Origin: Salvia splendens
Taxonomy: Eukaryota; Streptophyta; Magnoliopsida; Lamiales; Lamiaceae
DNA: 64,000 nt
NCBI RefSeq assembly: GCF_004379255.2
Contig: NC_056049.1
Location: 3,534,001 to 3,598,000 of the forward strand
Direction: 5' to 3'
Position 1 is the first letter of the stretch, and each line of letters begins with the position of its first letter. The notes beneath the pieces are model-generated. The model worked only from the letters and a program-made list of their open reading frames with translations. It had not been told where the DNA came from and searched no databases. Below are positions 45,920 to 60,726 of this stretch, in pieces. The position numbers were made by a program, and so were the translations under genes.

Positions 45920-46619
45920 GAGCATCCCCAACGGTAGTGGAATGCTGCTCGTCCGTCCTTGCCGCTGGCAAGGACGCGCTCCGCCGCCACTGCGCTCTTG
46001 CCGCTGGCACGGACGTGCTCTTAGCTAAGAGCACGGTCGTGCCTGCGGCAAGAGCACAAGGCGTCGACGTGGCATGCTCTGATTGGCCCGTTGATTTATC
46101 ATTTTTTATTATTATTTTTTTAAAAAAAATCGAAAAAATCTGAAAATTTCAAAATTAATTAAAAAAATATTGTCTCACTTCCTAATAAAATATATCCATT
46201 TTTTTCACACTTTTAATTTTTTTTTCATCATTTTTACCCCAAAATTCATACTTTCATCTATAAATACTCTCATTTCAAAACAAAAAATGACACTATACTA
46301 AACAACTCTCTCAATCTCAATTTTTAGGATTTTAATTATGTAATTTTTAATTTTTAGGAGTTTAATTATGTAATTTTTAATTTTTAGGATTTTAATTATG
46401 TCTTTTTTATTTTATTTGTAATTTGTATTATTTATTGTGGTTTTTAATGAATTTTAATATTATGGAAATGTTTTTGTTTAATTGAATTTTAAATTGAATT
46501 GTGCTCGTTCTTGCGGAAGAGCACAGCTGTGGGTGTTGTGCTCTTGCCAGAGAGCAGGCAGAAAAAGTGAGGTCGGGCCCACAATCGTGAAGCTGGCAAG
46601 AGCACGGTTGTGGATGCTC
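45920..46619. mobile_element. 700-bp Tourist-type MITE related to the Myb-only Harbinger element
   Basis: TAA duplications at 45917-45919 and 46620-46622; ends GAGCATCCCCAACGG and, inverted, GAGCATCCACAACCG. Its last 120 bp are nearly the inverse of the first 120 bp of the element at 25504 (shared GTGCTCTTGCCAG, GGGCCC, ACAGCTGTGGGTGTTGTGCT). The inner TTTTTAGGATTTTAATTATG repeats also correspond. It is an internal-deletion derivative lacking ORF1. Confidence 0.88.
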
Positions 46620-46622
46620 TAA

Positions 46623-48201
46623 GTCGTTTAATTTCCTCTATCTCTTGATATTAGCCTACCAAGTGATGTGACTATAAAATTTAGATTCTGGCATTCATAA
46701 AAAAAAATAAGAAATTGATCTTGGATTATAAAATAATTTATAAAATTAATGATGAATATTGCCAAGTTGCATTCGTGGAAATAAGTCACAAGATCGAAAG
46801 TTTTTGTTTGAAGAATTTTGTATGTAAACAAACACAAACCATATTAAGAAATATAAGCATGTTTAATTTTAATTAAATGTGTTCTAGATGTAGATAATTT
46901 ATATTTTTGTCTATAAGTTTTGATTCATTTTTCCTAAATAGATCGAGACAACGAAAATATCCTTCATTGATTAACGGTGGTTTAATATGTTAGATTGGAT
47001 ACTAGTTCAAGTGTATCAGATTTTCTGGGGAGTAATTTTTATTTTGAAAAATATTTTTATTATACTATATTTTATTTTTCAATTTATTTATAATAAAAGA
47101 GTACAAGTATTCTGCATCATAAGATAAATGTTAATCGCGTCATCAATAAAGAATTGCTTATCCGGTTTCATATAGAAATAAATTATTATTCATAAAATAA
47201 AGAGAAAATGAATTAACTATCACAAAAAGCTGTAATGTGAAACCTAAGGTCTCCTAAGCTTGGAATGTGACAAATGTTATTTGTATAACCCAAAAAGGAA
47301 TCTGATAATATAGATTTATCTTGTTAATTTATGAAAGAAGCTATATTATCTTGTTGATTTATGAAAGAAGAATGACACACGTGTAATATAAGTAATTGTT
47401 TACACATGAGGCAGAGTGTTAAGTCGGGAATAATTTAGAAGGCTGAATCGAATGAACCAACTCACGGAGAATACGCGAGCCATCATCGAGTCAACAAAAG
47501 TATACACTTTAATAAGAAGGTGAGCATGCCTAGGTGGATAAGACTTGTAATCAAGATTTGGTTTGATCGGTTAGTGGACTAACTGATCCATATAAAGGAA
47601 AAATGTGTACGCATATGAAACAAGAAGTCCAAACCCAAGCTTAGAAGGTAAACATTTTCTAAATTTGTAGTCATATTTTCCTTCTAGTTTTCTTAGGCAT
47701 TTCTTGAAATAAATAACCTTCATCACTGTAGTGCTATATTATACTCTTACTAAGTAAGAGATATTGTTTATAATTAAAATCCAATCAAGACTAAATCAGC
47801 ACATCATCCCCAATTATTGCAACGAAATCCAATAGCAATTGAAAAGTAAATCCAGCAACTAGAGACATCTTTATCAATTCTTTTCCTAAAACGTAAATCC
47901 AGTCCTCAAATTGAAATCAACAAACAGAAAAGTAAAAACGTGTGAAAATCAGTCAAAGTAAACACGTTTATTTCGCTGACTATAAATCAGCAGCCACTGA
48001 TCTTCTGCTTCACATCATTCTCAGTTCTCACTCAATTGCATGCTCCCTTCTCTTTCAAAATCCGTTTCCTTCAATCCCGTTCCCAATCACAACCACTCCC
48101 ACTCGTGATTTCACAGAACAACCTCTTTTCACCTCCAAGACTCAATCTTTTTTAATGATTTCGTGCTCATAATTTGGGGAGAAAGAGAGAAATCGACGAA
48201 A
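46623..48201. other. Intergenic and 5' region of the CDPK gene
   Basis: AT-rich. A 30-bp imperfect tandem pair (ATCTTGTTAATTTATGAAAG) lies at about 47319-47372. C/T-rich sequence from about 48000 to 48200 is probably the CDPK 5' leader. No other gene. Confidence 0.55.
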
Positions 48202-51684
<3,483 letters not shown>

Positions 51685-52381
51685 AGGATCAAGTCACGAC
51701 CGTGCTTTTTCACCAGATGTTCGTGGTTGAGCTCTGCCGCGAGGTATTATTATTCACTTGGTTGTTTTCTTCATCTAGTTTGGTGCATAAGTTTTTTTAT
51801 GGTGTAATTTTGTAACAAGAGATATGAGCAAAGCTAGAAATGCTTATGGTTTTACTATGTAATTACACTGAAAAAGGAAAAAATAAAGTAAAACATCATT
51901 GTGATGGCTTTATCATGGTCCAGGCCTTCTACATTCTTACATAAGTTTTTAACTTTTGATGGTGGTCTTACCCTACCACCATTAATTTATGTCACAATCC
52001 CCCACGAAGCAACAAGCTATATAATCCATTTTTCTTGAGGGGACCCCTCGATTTTTATTTTTTGGTTTGGATTTTTCTCAATAGTACTTTTCGTTTTCTT
52101 GCTCGCTGTATTTAATTAATTAGATGTTTATGTATGAATCTTGATTAATACTATTGAACAAGCTAGCATATGACTTGATAAACACCATCACACACCATCA
52201 CCTCTGATCCCTTACACTGCTGGCAAACGAAACATACAAATATCCCACGTCGGTGCAAAGAGCGAACTGAACGTCATCTCGCGATGACTTCTTCGATCAT
52301 AAACACAAAACCAAACATGCCATGCCACCATCCTTATTCTTGCCAAACATCTGATCACACGCACATAGAGATTTAGATTAG
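51685..52381. other. Convergent 3' flanks of CDPK and peroxidase
   Basis: 3' ends of both genes share about 700 bp. The minus-strand part from about 52180 to 52380 (ACACCATCACCTCTGATCCCTTACACTGCTGGCAAACGAAAC region) is duplicated near 60005-60060 behind the peroxidase pseudogene. Confidence 0.65.
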
Positions 52382-53648
52382 TCAGTGAAGCTTGTTTGCA
52401 AGGTTGCACTGCTTGCGGATCTCGCCCTTGGTGCCGGTGAGCGGGTTGTTCTCGGAGAGAATGGTGATGGCTCTGGCGAACTCCCGGAAGAAATATTCCT
52501 GGCTCTTCGCCATCTTCTTGACGTAGGGCTTGGTCCTCTTGTCGGTCGCGAGCTGGTGGTCGACGATGAGCAAGCCCTTGTTGTCGAGGATGTTCCTGTA
52601 GTAGTTGTTGTCGAGCTTCATGGGCGTCCCGCGGTCATTCCTCACGTACTGCACGGCCTTGGGGTCCGGGATCGGGTCGGGGCACTTGTACAGCATGTGC
52701 TCCACGTGCCCCGGGTTCAGCGCCGGGTCCACCTCCGGGTAGAGGCGGTGCACGAGCTTCACGCAGTGCGTGCGCCCCACGCTGTGGGACCCGAGCAGCG
52801 CCACCACCCCGGCCGTGTCGATCCCGATGTTTGCGAACCGGTCGAGGACGACGCTCATGCTCTCGTTGTGGTCGGGAAGATGCTGCTCTAGTATGTCCGC
52901 TCTGCTCCTTCTCCCATCTCTTCTTCCTGTCTTCAACGGAATGTGGGGCCCTCCCACCTGAAAACGACGTCGTTTTGAGCATCACCAACAATACAATTGC
53001 GTAAAAATGTCACAATTTAACTATCATCGCTAGATTCATTGACATGCTACAAAAAAAGTAAATTTTGGATTTGGGGAAAAGTAAGTTTTTTTCAAAATTA
53101 GGACACAAAAATTGACAAAAATGGAAAAACGGAGAACTCACAGAGACGATGCCATCTCTGGCGGAAAGCACGAGAATATCAGCGCAGGAGACGACGCCAG
53201 GGCACTCTCTCTCCAGAGCTTCTTTGATGTTCTCCATGTACCTGAAATTCCTCATCCCGAAGCTCCTGTCTGCTTCCTTCTCCGACATCACCCTCCTCGT
53301 TGAGTCCAGCAGCAGCGACGCATCACACGACTGCGAAAATAAAAATCAAGAGATCACCAATTGATTCAATTTTACACAATTCTAGTATAGAAATTGAAGT
53401 TGCTAATTAATTACCTCGACGAAGCAGTCATGGAAGATGTTTCTGAGCCAGGAGAAGGCGGTGTTTTTGTGGCGCTTGTAGAGGAGCTGGACTTGCTCCT
53501 TGATGATTTCCTCGGCTTGAGGGCATGAGTCTCGGTAGAAGTTCATGGAGAGGCCTTCATTTTCTGCGGAGGCGGAGAGTGAGCAGAGGTAGAGGAGTGT
53601 GAGGATGAAGAGAGCTGTGGTGGTGGAAGGCATAATGGTTGCTTGCAT
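52382..53648 (-). CDS. Class III peroxidase, PRX42-like
   Basis: Secreted heme peroxidase of the plant cell wall/apoplast that oxidises phenolics with H2O2. Three exons: 53648-53415, 53330-53142 and 52957-52382, in phase, giving 332 residues. Signal peptide at residues 1-28 (ALFILTLLYLCSLSASA). Family motifs: NFYRDSCPQAEEII, distal heme RNIFHDCFVE, SCDASLLLDST, ECPGVVSCADIL, PLKTGRRDG, proximal heme LLGSHSVGRTHC, VDPALNP, LDNNYYRNILDNKGLL and C-terminal GEIRKQCNLAN. The conserved cysteines of the fold are present. Sequence and the KHKNTAFSW-type block match Arabidopsis PRX42 closely. Starting at 53648 gives a normal signal peptide; a second Met five codons downstream is an alternative. Confidence 0.94.
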
Positions 53649-53873
53649 TATGCTTCTGTGTGTTGCTTCTTTAATAAGGGGAGAGAGTGAGAAAGAGTGA
53701 GTCAGTGAGAGCAAGTGGTGTGATAAAGATAGAGAGAGTTGGACTTGAATGCTTAAGCTCTGTTTTGACATTTGTAGGAAATAGTGATTGGTTTATGTTC
53801 CTAATTTCATAGGTTTGCTTGTGGAGTGTTACCGATATTTAATGAACGTTGTGATGATATTAAAAAGACTTTA

Positions 53874-55387
53874 GAGCATGGGCGCCTTAGGGCGCGCCCT
53901 ATGCACCGTTACATCATCATTTTTATCCTCCTATTCTCTCACCTGCAGTGGGGCGCCCTAAGGCGCGCCCTATATGTTTTACTATTATTTAGTTATTAAT
54001 TTAAATGCTTTTAAATATATAATGCAAACTAATTAAAAAACACAACGAATAGCTAAAAATCGGCGAAGACTGCATTGCTTAACAAAAGTTACACGATTCA
54101 AGTTGGCTAATCTACGCAATTCACAACTCTCGGCGCAGCTCATCGATCAACCCCTAGAGGTATTCGGCTTTGGCGGGGTCCGTACACTTCTCGAGGGCCT
54201 TGTGCGTCTGCAACAACGTCCGCACCATCGAGGCTCTTGCCAACCCCACATACGCAGCGGTCGTCGAACTCGGGGTCGGGACCGGGAGCGGCGATGGAGT
54301 GGCGGCGGTCGAGGATGATGTCGTCGTCTTCCCCTTGTTCTTCGCAGCCTTGACGCCTATGGGACGCCGGGAGGACATCGGTGTGCCGAAACTCTCCTCC
54401 TCCGTGTACGTCCGGTTGAGGTCCACCGGATGAGTTCCGCTTTCGCTGCTCGTGTAACCACCAGCGGCGGTGGTCTTCGTCCTCTTTGTCGCACCGGTGT
54501 GCAGAATCCCGCCTTGAAACTTCTGCTTGTCCCTCAAGAGCGCCCAGATGCCCAAATGCTTGAAGTCGCCGTACAGGGACTGGTACGACAACAGCGCTCT
54601 ATCGCGCACGTCGCTCAAGCTATCGCCGCTCCCCTGCTCCCTCGCGCACTTCTCGTACTCCGACGCGAACAGGTTGGCTTGCTTCTTCACCTGATCTCAT
54701 TGCTTGCGGAGCTGCTCCCGTTGGCGCTTGTACGCGCTCGGCGATGCGCTCCCAGTACGCGAGTTGCTTCTGGTTGTTGGCGAATATCGGGTCCTCCGAT
54801 ATATCCACCCAACACCTCGTCAAGACGAAGGTTTCATCCGGCTGGTAGTTCGTACGGCCGGGGGCGTACTCTTCATTCATTGCCGGAGGTGGCAACTTGT
54901 TCGCGCGGTGCCGGATCCGCTTCTTTTTGGCGGGGGCGGCAGCGGCGGATGGGGTGGCGGCGGCGGGTCGGTTTGGAGACGGCTCCATGTCAGACAAACC
55001 ATACGAATCCGTACTGAATTCGGGATCGTACTGCGTGTTGGCGTCGAACGGCCGATATTCGTCGGGTTCTGTACCCGGCCAACGCGCATCACCACTAAAC
55101 ATCGGACTATTGGGACTTGAATCCATTTCGTAGTAAATGTGAGTTTCGAGAGTGGAATCGTGAAATAAAATGTTACAAATGAAGCCAGGGTATGGGGTAT
55201 TTATACAAATTTTTCGAATTTAGCATTTAAAAAAAATAAAAAAAAACCCGTGACATCGTCCGCGGAGCCCACAATGGTGCCCGATGGCCCGGACGATAGG
55301 CCATCATCTGCGCTTCTTCCGCGCCCGAAGCTTAGGGCGTGCCATCGGGCGGCATCCACAATGGAGCCATCGGGCGCCCCGGTGCTC
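53874..55387 (-). mobile_element. Second Myb-only PIF/Harbinger element
   Basis: 1,514 bp. Ends are GAGCATGGGCGCCTTAGGG at the left and, inverted, GAGCACCGGGGCGCCCG at the right, flanked by TTA (53871-53873) and TTT (55388-55390), an imperfect duplication. Subterminal GGGCGCCCTAAGGCGCGCCC palindromes are evident. Transposase is absent. It lies immediately upstream of the peroxidase gene and may contain or displace promoter sequence. Confidence 0.82.
54154..55126 (-). pseudogene. Harbinger ORF1 (Myb-like/NAM-associated), broken
   Basis: Starts MDSSPNSPMFSGDARW at 55126 and reaches TRCWVDISEDPIFANNQKQL and YWERIAE. A one-base frameshift near 54735 moves the reading to the frame RQREQLRKQ, which then meets a TGA at 54697-54699. 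After that the family C-terminus continues (ANLFASEYEKCAREQGSGDS, DVRDRALLSYQSLYGDFKHL, DLNRTYTEEESFGTP, then RRPIGVKAAKNKGK). A proline/alanine-rich low-complexity region and a basic KKKRIRHR stretch resemble the ORF1 protein at 25846-26853 in layout but little in sequence, so it belongs to a different subfamily. Confidence 0.8.
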
Positions 55388-55607
55388 TTTGTTCATCTTT
55401 ACACACAGTATATCAGTAAGGTCTCTTGAGGCTTTTCTTTTTTAGTATAGAATTTTTTTTATAAAAAAAACTTTATTCTGTTAAATGGAGGAGAGAGAAA
55501 TAAAGGAGATGAAAAAGTAGAAAAGTCAAGTATAATGATGAATTATATTAGTATAATAAAGTTTTTACGTAATATATATACTAAGTTTTGAAGTACTATA
55601 TATACTA

Positions 55608-55824
55608 CTTCCTCTGTCTAAAAAAATAGTATCACTCGTGGACGATACAAGTTTTCATGAGAAATTAGTAAAATAAAAGAGAATGAAAAATAAATAAATG
55701 AAATAGCCAATAGGATAAAGAAAGAGAAAAAGTAAGAGAGAATGATTTCATTTTTAAAATGAAATTATTATTTGTAGACTCCCAAAAATAGCAAAATATG
55801 ACTGTTTTTCGTAGACGAGTGGAG
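55608..55824. mobile_element. Stowaway MITE
   Basis: TA at 55606-55607 and 55825-55826; left end CTTCCTCTGTCT, right end AGACGAGTGGAG; 217 bp. Confidence 0.8.
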
Positions 55825-55932
55825 TATATTAAACTAATTAATTTTGGGGGTAACATGCAGAATAGTGCATGAGACGTGGAGTATATTAAACTAATTAATT
55901 TTGGGGGTAACATGCAGAATAGTGCATGAGAC
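55819..55932. repeat. Exact 57-bp tandem duplication
   Basis: GTGGAGTATATTAAACTAAT starts both copies (55819-55875 and 55876-55932). I see no difference between them. The unit includes the last six bases of the adjacent Stowaway, so it arose after that insertion. Confidence 0.95.
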
Positions 55933-58586
55933 ATTGAATATCTTCTTGTAAGTTGTGATATTGGTGGTGGTCGTTAGAATAAAATGGAAAATTATAAAGA
56001 AGATAGATATTTTCCAAATATGTATAAAGAAAAGTAGCATAGTACTACTTCCTATCTAATATTAATGGCGATATTAATAGCTTTGTGAACTAAATAAAAG
56101 AAAAATTATACACCGTGAAAAGGAAGATGTCGGCACAATCACATTCTAAAAACAAAATTATTATATTCGATTAAAAAAAAAATGCATTATTCACTCGTAA
56201 CATCTCATGCACTAGCTTATACGCTACTCATATTTCTGCACTTGTCCCCTTAATTCAAATATTCAATAATAATAATAATAATAATAATAATAATCAAAGT
56301 ATTATTTTTATAAATTACTTCTATCAGATGAACCTGATGTACATGTGTATGACTACATCAATAAGTTAGTTATATTTCCAAAACCTTAAAGCAGAAATTA
56401 ATTTTCCTAAATACTACTACTATGTATATTGAATATTACTAGAAGCTAAGGAAAATTTTGATATTATGATTAATTAATTATTAATTAGAGGAGTGTAAAG
56501 TTTAATTTGAAATAACAGGATTGGATGTTAAACGGAACAAGATAGAAATGGTGGTGGCCCGAAATTGATTACAACATTTTACGCCACCGACGATTTTGTT
56601 TTGTCACTAGTCAATATATTAATATTTAATTATTCGTTCAATCATATAAGCACTTACCTCTCCTTTATTTTAACTATATTATATAATAAATAATATATGG
56701 GCCCTTAAATTAATGAGATTAATATGAATGAATCTCACCGTTAAAGAGATTCTCTATTAATATGGAGTAAGCCGTAAAATCAAGGGAATAAATGAATGGC
56801 AAAGGAATCCAACTACAGAATTTAAAAGAGACTATTCGTGTATAATATTTAAATTAACGGATTAATAAGGTCGGGGTCAAAAAGAGAATATCTAAAGTTA
56901 TACTCCCTCCGTCCAGCAATTGGAGTCCCATTTCTCCATGGCACGGGTTTTAAGAAAGTTGTTGGAGTGTGTAATAAATGGTGTGTGATAGTGGAATTTG
57001 GGACCCACCTCAAGTGTGTTAAATTTTTGGCTTCCAAAAATTCGAAATTTACTGCCTCTAAAATCAAAACTTATCACCAAATTTATCAGCAAATCAAAAT
57101 CAGACATGAAAATGAAGAATCCAAAATCGAAAATGAAGAATCCAAAATCCAAAATCGAAAATGAAGAATACTTAATATATTAATATCAATTACTCCATAT
57201 AAAAAAAATAAATTAGCAAAAACAAAGAATCCATTCTTCAATTTGGTTCCTTTCTCCAAAGCATTAATCGCAACACTAAACAAATTTAGTGCATTCGCAA
57301 ACCATTGCAATAAATGAGTATGTTACAGACGTAATAACGGTTCCGGCAGATCGGAAGAGGACGTGTCGGAGCCCGGAGAGGGCCGGCGGTGGACGAACTC
57401 CGAGCGGCTGTGCGCGGGATCACCCGTCGGGCAGCGGCGACAGAGATCAAAGACTCTCAAAATTGGGGTTGTTAAACCCACGTTGTTTGTAGGGAAAATA
57501 TTTTATTAATTGATTGAATAATATGATAACACTCTATCCTATTTATAATATTAGAATACTGCTTATAGAACAAGAAAACAATATATGAGAAAGATATGGT
57601 GAATCCCTAATCTATCTAAACTAAATGAAGGCTCGTATCAGAGTGTCACAGAATCATTATATTTTGAGAGTATCATTTTTAATTCAAGTGCTAGTAATAA
57701 AGAATGAAAAATCTTCTCATTAATGGATACAATGACAAGGTGAAGTGTGAGTCTAAAGAAGAGAGGGCGGCTGCTCGGATAGCTCGGGGCCGGAGACACG
57801 GTGGTTTCATCGCCGGAGGAAGGAAGAAACCGGCCAAGAAGGGTAAAAATAAAAAATGGGACTTGAGGTAAAAACTTGTTTTTGCTATTTAGTCCATCTA
57901 TATTTTCATCACTTTAAAAAAATCCTCGAGGTTCTACTTAATTATTTTTAAGTATGTCACTTTCTATACCCGAAACACTAGAAAATATCGGCCAAACCCC
58001 TCTAGCTTCTAGGAAAACACAATCCCATCCCCTATCAATGAAAACTTACTAAAGAGCGGCCTAGATTTTGTAGACTTGCAAAAGGACCCAATATCTTTTG
58101 CAAAATGGGGAATGGAAATTGAATTCAAACTAATGTTACCCTCAATTAGCATGGATAGGTTGCAAAGTAAGTGTTGAAAAACTTTTTTTCATACAATAAT
58201 GTCTAAGTTCCTTACCGCTAGGACAAAGGCTATGGACTATTACCTTGGCCTTTGTTGATTTCTCACTCTCTGCTTTGTAACCAAGACCTTGGTTAGCGGC
58301 GATGTGTCATGAGTTTTTCTTTGAATTCTACATTGAGAATTTCATTATGGGCATAATCAAATTACATTTTTTTTCTTCAAATACAGAGTTAGTATGAGAT
58401 ACTTGAAATGTCTCCCTAGAATTGGGCAAAGTAGAGCAACCATAAACATGGTATCTCATCCTCAAGAGTAACACCAACACTAGACAACTGTTTTAACACT
58501 CCATGTCACTCGATCGTTTACATGATTTGATATAGATATACCTTTATAATATCTCAAATTAATAAACTATCTTAGCAGATATAGGT
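55933..58586. other. Intergenic region
   Basis: Contains an (AAT)n run at about 56264-56294, a lone Stowaway left end near 56900 (CTCCCTCCGTCCAGC), and a short tandem patch at about 57105-57170 built from AATGAAGAATCCAAAATC. A GC-rich island at about 57340-57440 stands out from AT-rich flanks, with a second GC-rich patch near 57765-57840. No gene model could be supported. Confidence 0.5.
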
Positions 58587-58782
58587 GGTATTCGGTTTCC
58601 AATATAAAATAATACCAAGATATAATCTAGGATTGAGTTATGGGATTATTTTAGTCATAGGGGGTTTAGCTATGACTAATTATCCTATGATTATCCATCT
58701 AGAATTGAGTTGTGGGATTGAATCTCATGAACCAAACACACTACAAAATTAATCCCGGATGCAATCTTGCAAACCGAACACC
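58587..58782. mobile_element. MITE with GGTRTTCGGTTT ends
   Basis: About 196 bp; left end GGTATTCGGTTTCC, right end inverted GGTGTTCGGTTTGC, with internal repeats of GGATTGAGTTATGGGATT type. The target duplication is not clear, so the superfamily is uncertain (Tourist-like is likely). Confidence 0.65.
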
Positions 58783-58870
58783 CCATGGAGTATTTTTACA
58801 TGTCGTGAAGACTTACAAATTTTCAAAAGTTCTCCGGTGTGTTTGCACTTTTTTTGTTTTAAATAATATT

Positions 58871-59178
58871 CACTACAAAAAAAACTCGTTAATCAGTGAC
58901 GGATAATTCCGTCACTAATTACCGAAATTTAGCCACTTAACACGATTAGTGGCAGAATGAGTATTGGCTGATCCGTCATTAAAAAACTTGTCACTATAAA
59001 ACCTTAGAGACGGATTTGTCGGAAACTATAGTTACTAATCCACACAATGACGGAAAACATAAATGGTAAGTTAGTATTAGTGACGGCAAAATCCGTCACT
59101 AATTAGTGACTAACATTTTATCTGTCGCTAATTCTTGAGCTAACTATCACCGTCACTAATTAGCATTTTTTTGTAGTG
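58871..59178. mobile_element. CACTA-type MITE
   Basis: 308 bp; begins CACTACAAAAAAA and ends TTTTTTTGTAGTG, flanked by ATT on both sides (58868-58870 and 59179-59181), a 3-bp duplication as expected. Subterminal ACGGATT/CCGTCACTAAT motifs recur inside. Non-coding. Confidence 0.92.
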
Positions 59179-59181
59179 ATT

Positions 59182-60228
59182 GCGAACATAGTCGTCCAGC
59201 GATATTCTGATATAACTACAAACTGAGTCATGCTCGAAAGCCCATTCTCCATAGCTCTTAGATTGCGGTTTATTAGAAGAAAACATTGGTGGGTGCAAAA
59301 TTTTCATGAATAAAAACTCTTTCAATCTTACCTACAGTGTATCATTCCTAAGATTCAAAGAAATCATATTAGCCTCCATTATTTAAAATGTGATCATGCA
59401 TATAATAAGAAAGCCCATTGGACCTAAAGCTGTGGGCATAGCCATTCTTCATTTCTTTCACCCTTTTACTACCAAACTAGGCCCAACAGTATAATCGTAA
59501 ATGGCCCAACCAATAATAGCATGGTATTCTTTATCATTTTCTTCAATTCTGATAACTTATAACTATAGTAACACGCATTATAACACTTAAAACATCACTA
59601 CAAATGTAATTAGCATTCCACATTTTACTCGTAAAGTTTTAAATTCGATAGTTTACAACTTTCAATTATATTTAATTCTCTAATCTGACAAGAAGAAAAT
59701 AACAGTTTTCATTTGTTTTAATTTCTAACACAAAACTTCTTATAGTTAACTCAAATTACTTCAATTATTCTAATTTAATTATAACTTTTATTTGAATTCA
59801 AAATATATCTAATTATGGGGTGTTAAATGATCCCATAAAAAAACCCCCCCAAAGAAAGCTTTTGGTGATGGGGGTTATTTTTTCGATAGGAATCTTGAGA
59901 GAATCTCTCACTATGTTTCATTAATTAGATGTGTTGATGCCAGTACGAGGATGAGAATCCAAATTTTAGGATCTTCATTAATTGGACAAACAACCAACGT
60001 CTCAACTCTCACACCATCACCTCCGATTCTTTACCTACACTGTTGGCAAATGAAACAAACAAATATCCCAGATCGATACAAATAGACTACAATATCGTCA
60101 CACGATGAAACCCTATAGATTTCTATCATTTACGCGACACAAAAAAACATCCCTTATTCTTAACTTAACCTCCCTTGCCAAAACATCCAAACGAAAAGTG
60201 GTGATCACAGATAGGCATGGATATTTTT
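59182..60228. other. Intergenic stretch, 3' flank of the peroxidase pseudogene
   Basis: AT-rich; from about 60000 the sequence is the duplicated 3' flank of the peroxidase gene. No gene. Confidence 0.6.
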
Positions 60229-60726
60229 AGTCGATAAAGCTCGATTGCAAGGTTAGACTAGTCGTTCCTCACGGACCATCGGGACAATCCCTCTCAATAG
60301 CTTCTCGGATAATGGTCTCGACGTACCTAAAACTCCTCATCTCATATGCTTCCTTCTCGAACATCTCCCTCCTCGTCGAGTCAAGCAAGAGTAATGCATC
60401 ACATGACTATGGCAAACACAGACAAGAAAAAAAGATGATAAAAAATATACAATTGAAGATGTGGAAAGATGTGTGCTTGTGCATACCTCGACAACGCAAT
60501 GATGGAAGATGTCTGTGAGCCAGGAGAAAGCAGTGTGCGCGTGGTGGCGATTGTAGAGAAGCCGGACTTGCTCTCCGATGATGTCTTCCGCGTGAGGGCA
60601 AAAGCCTTTGTAGTATTCGAAAGAAAGCTCGGAAACATAATTAGCTGCTTCGTCCACTGCGAAAGCGAAGAGTGAGGAGAAGTAGAGCAATGTGAGGATG
60701 AAGAGAGCTCTGCTAATGGAAGACAT
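60229..60726 (-). pseudogene. PRX42-like peroxidase pseudogene
   Basis: Exon 1 (60726-60487) keeps a signal peptide and FEYYKGFCPHAEDIIGEQVR, but the distal heme block reads TDIFHHCVVE instead of RNIFHDCFVE, losing the catalytic Arg and a conserved Asp. Exon 2 (from 60406) gives SCDALLLLDSTRRE, then after IERDCPDG it jumps into scraps of exon 3 (a VRN-like piece with a stop, then CNLAIEL-like sequence). Most of exon 3, including the proximal heme ligand region, is deleted. The 3' flank also matches that of the active gene, so this is a segmental duplicate rather than a retrocopy; the exon 1 intron is retained. Confidence 0.88.

Noticed and set aside
52385..52891. Plus-strand frame opposite peroxidase exon 3
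   Set aside because: Mirror frame of the peroxidase coding sequence.
54154..54690. Separate host gene for the 178-residue frame
   Set aside because: It is the C-terminal half of the broken Harbinger ORF1, linked across a frameshift and a TGA.
57348..57362. Twelve bases matching a common sequencing-adapter core (AGATCGGAAGAG)
   Set aside because: The flanking bases depart from adapter sequence immediately and the local sequence continues as ordinary GC-rich DNA, so chance is the simplest explanation.
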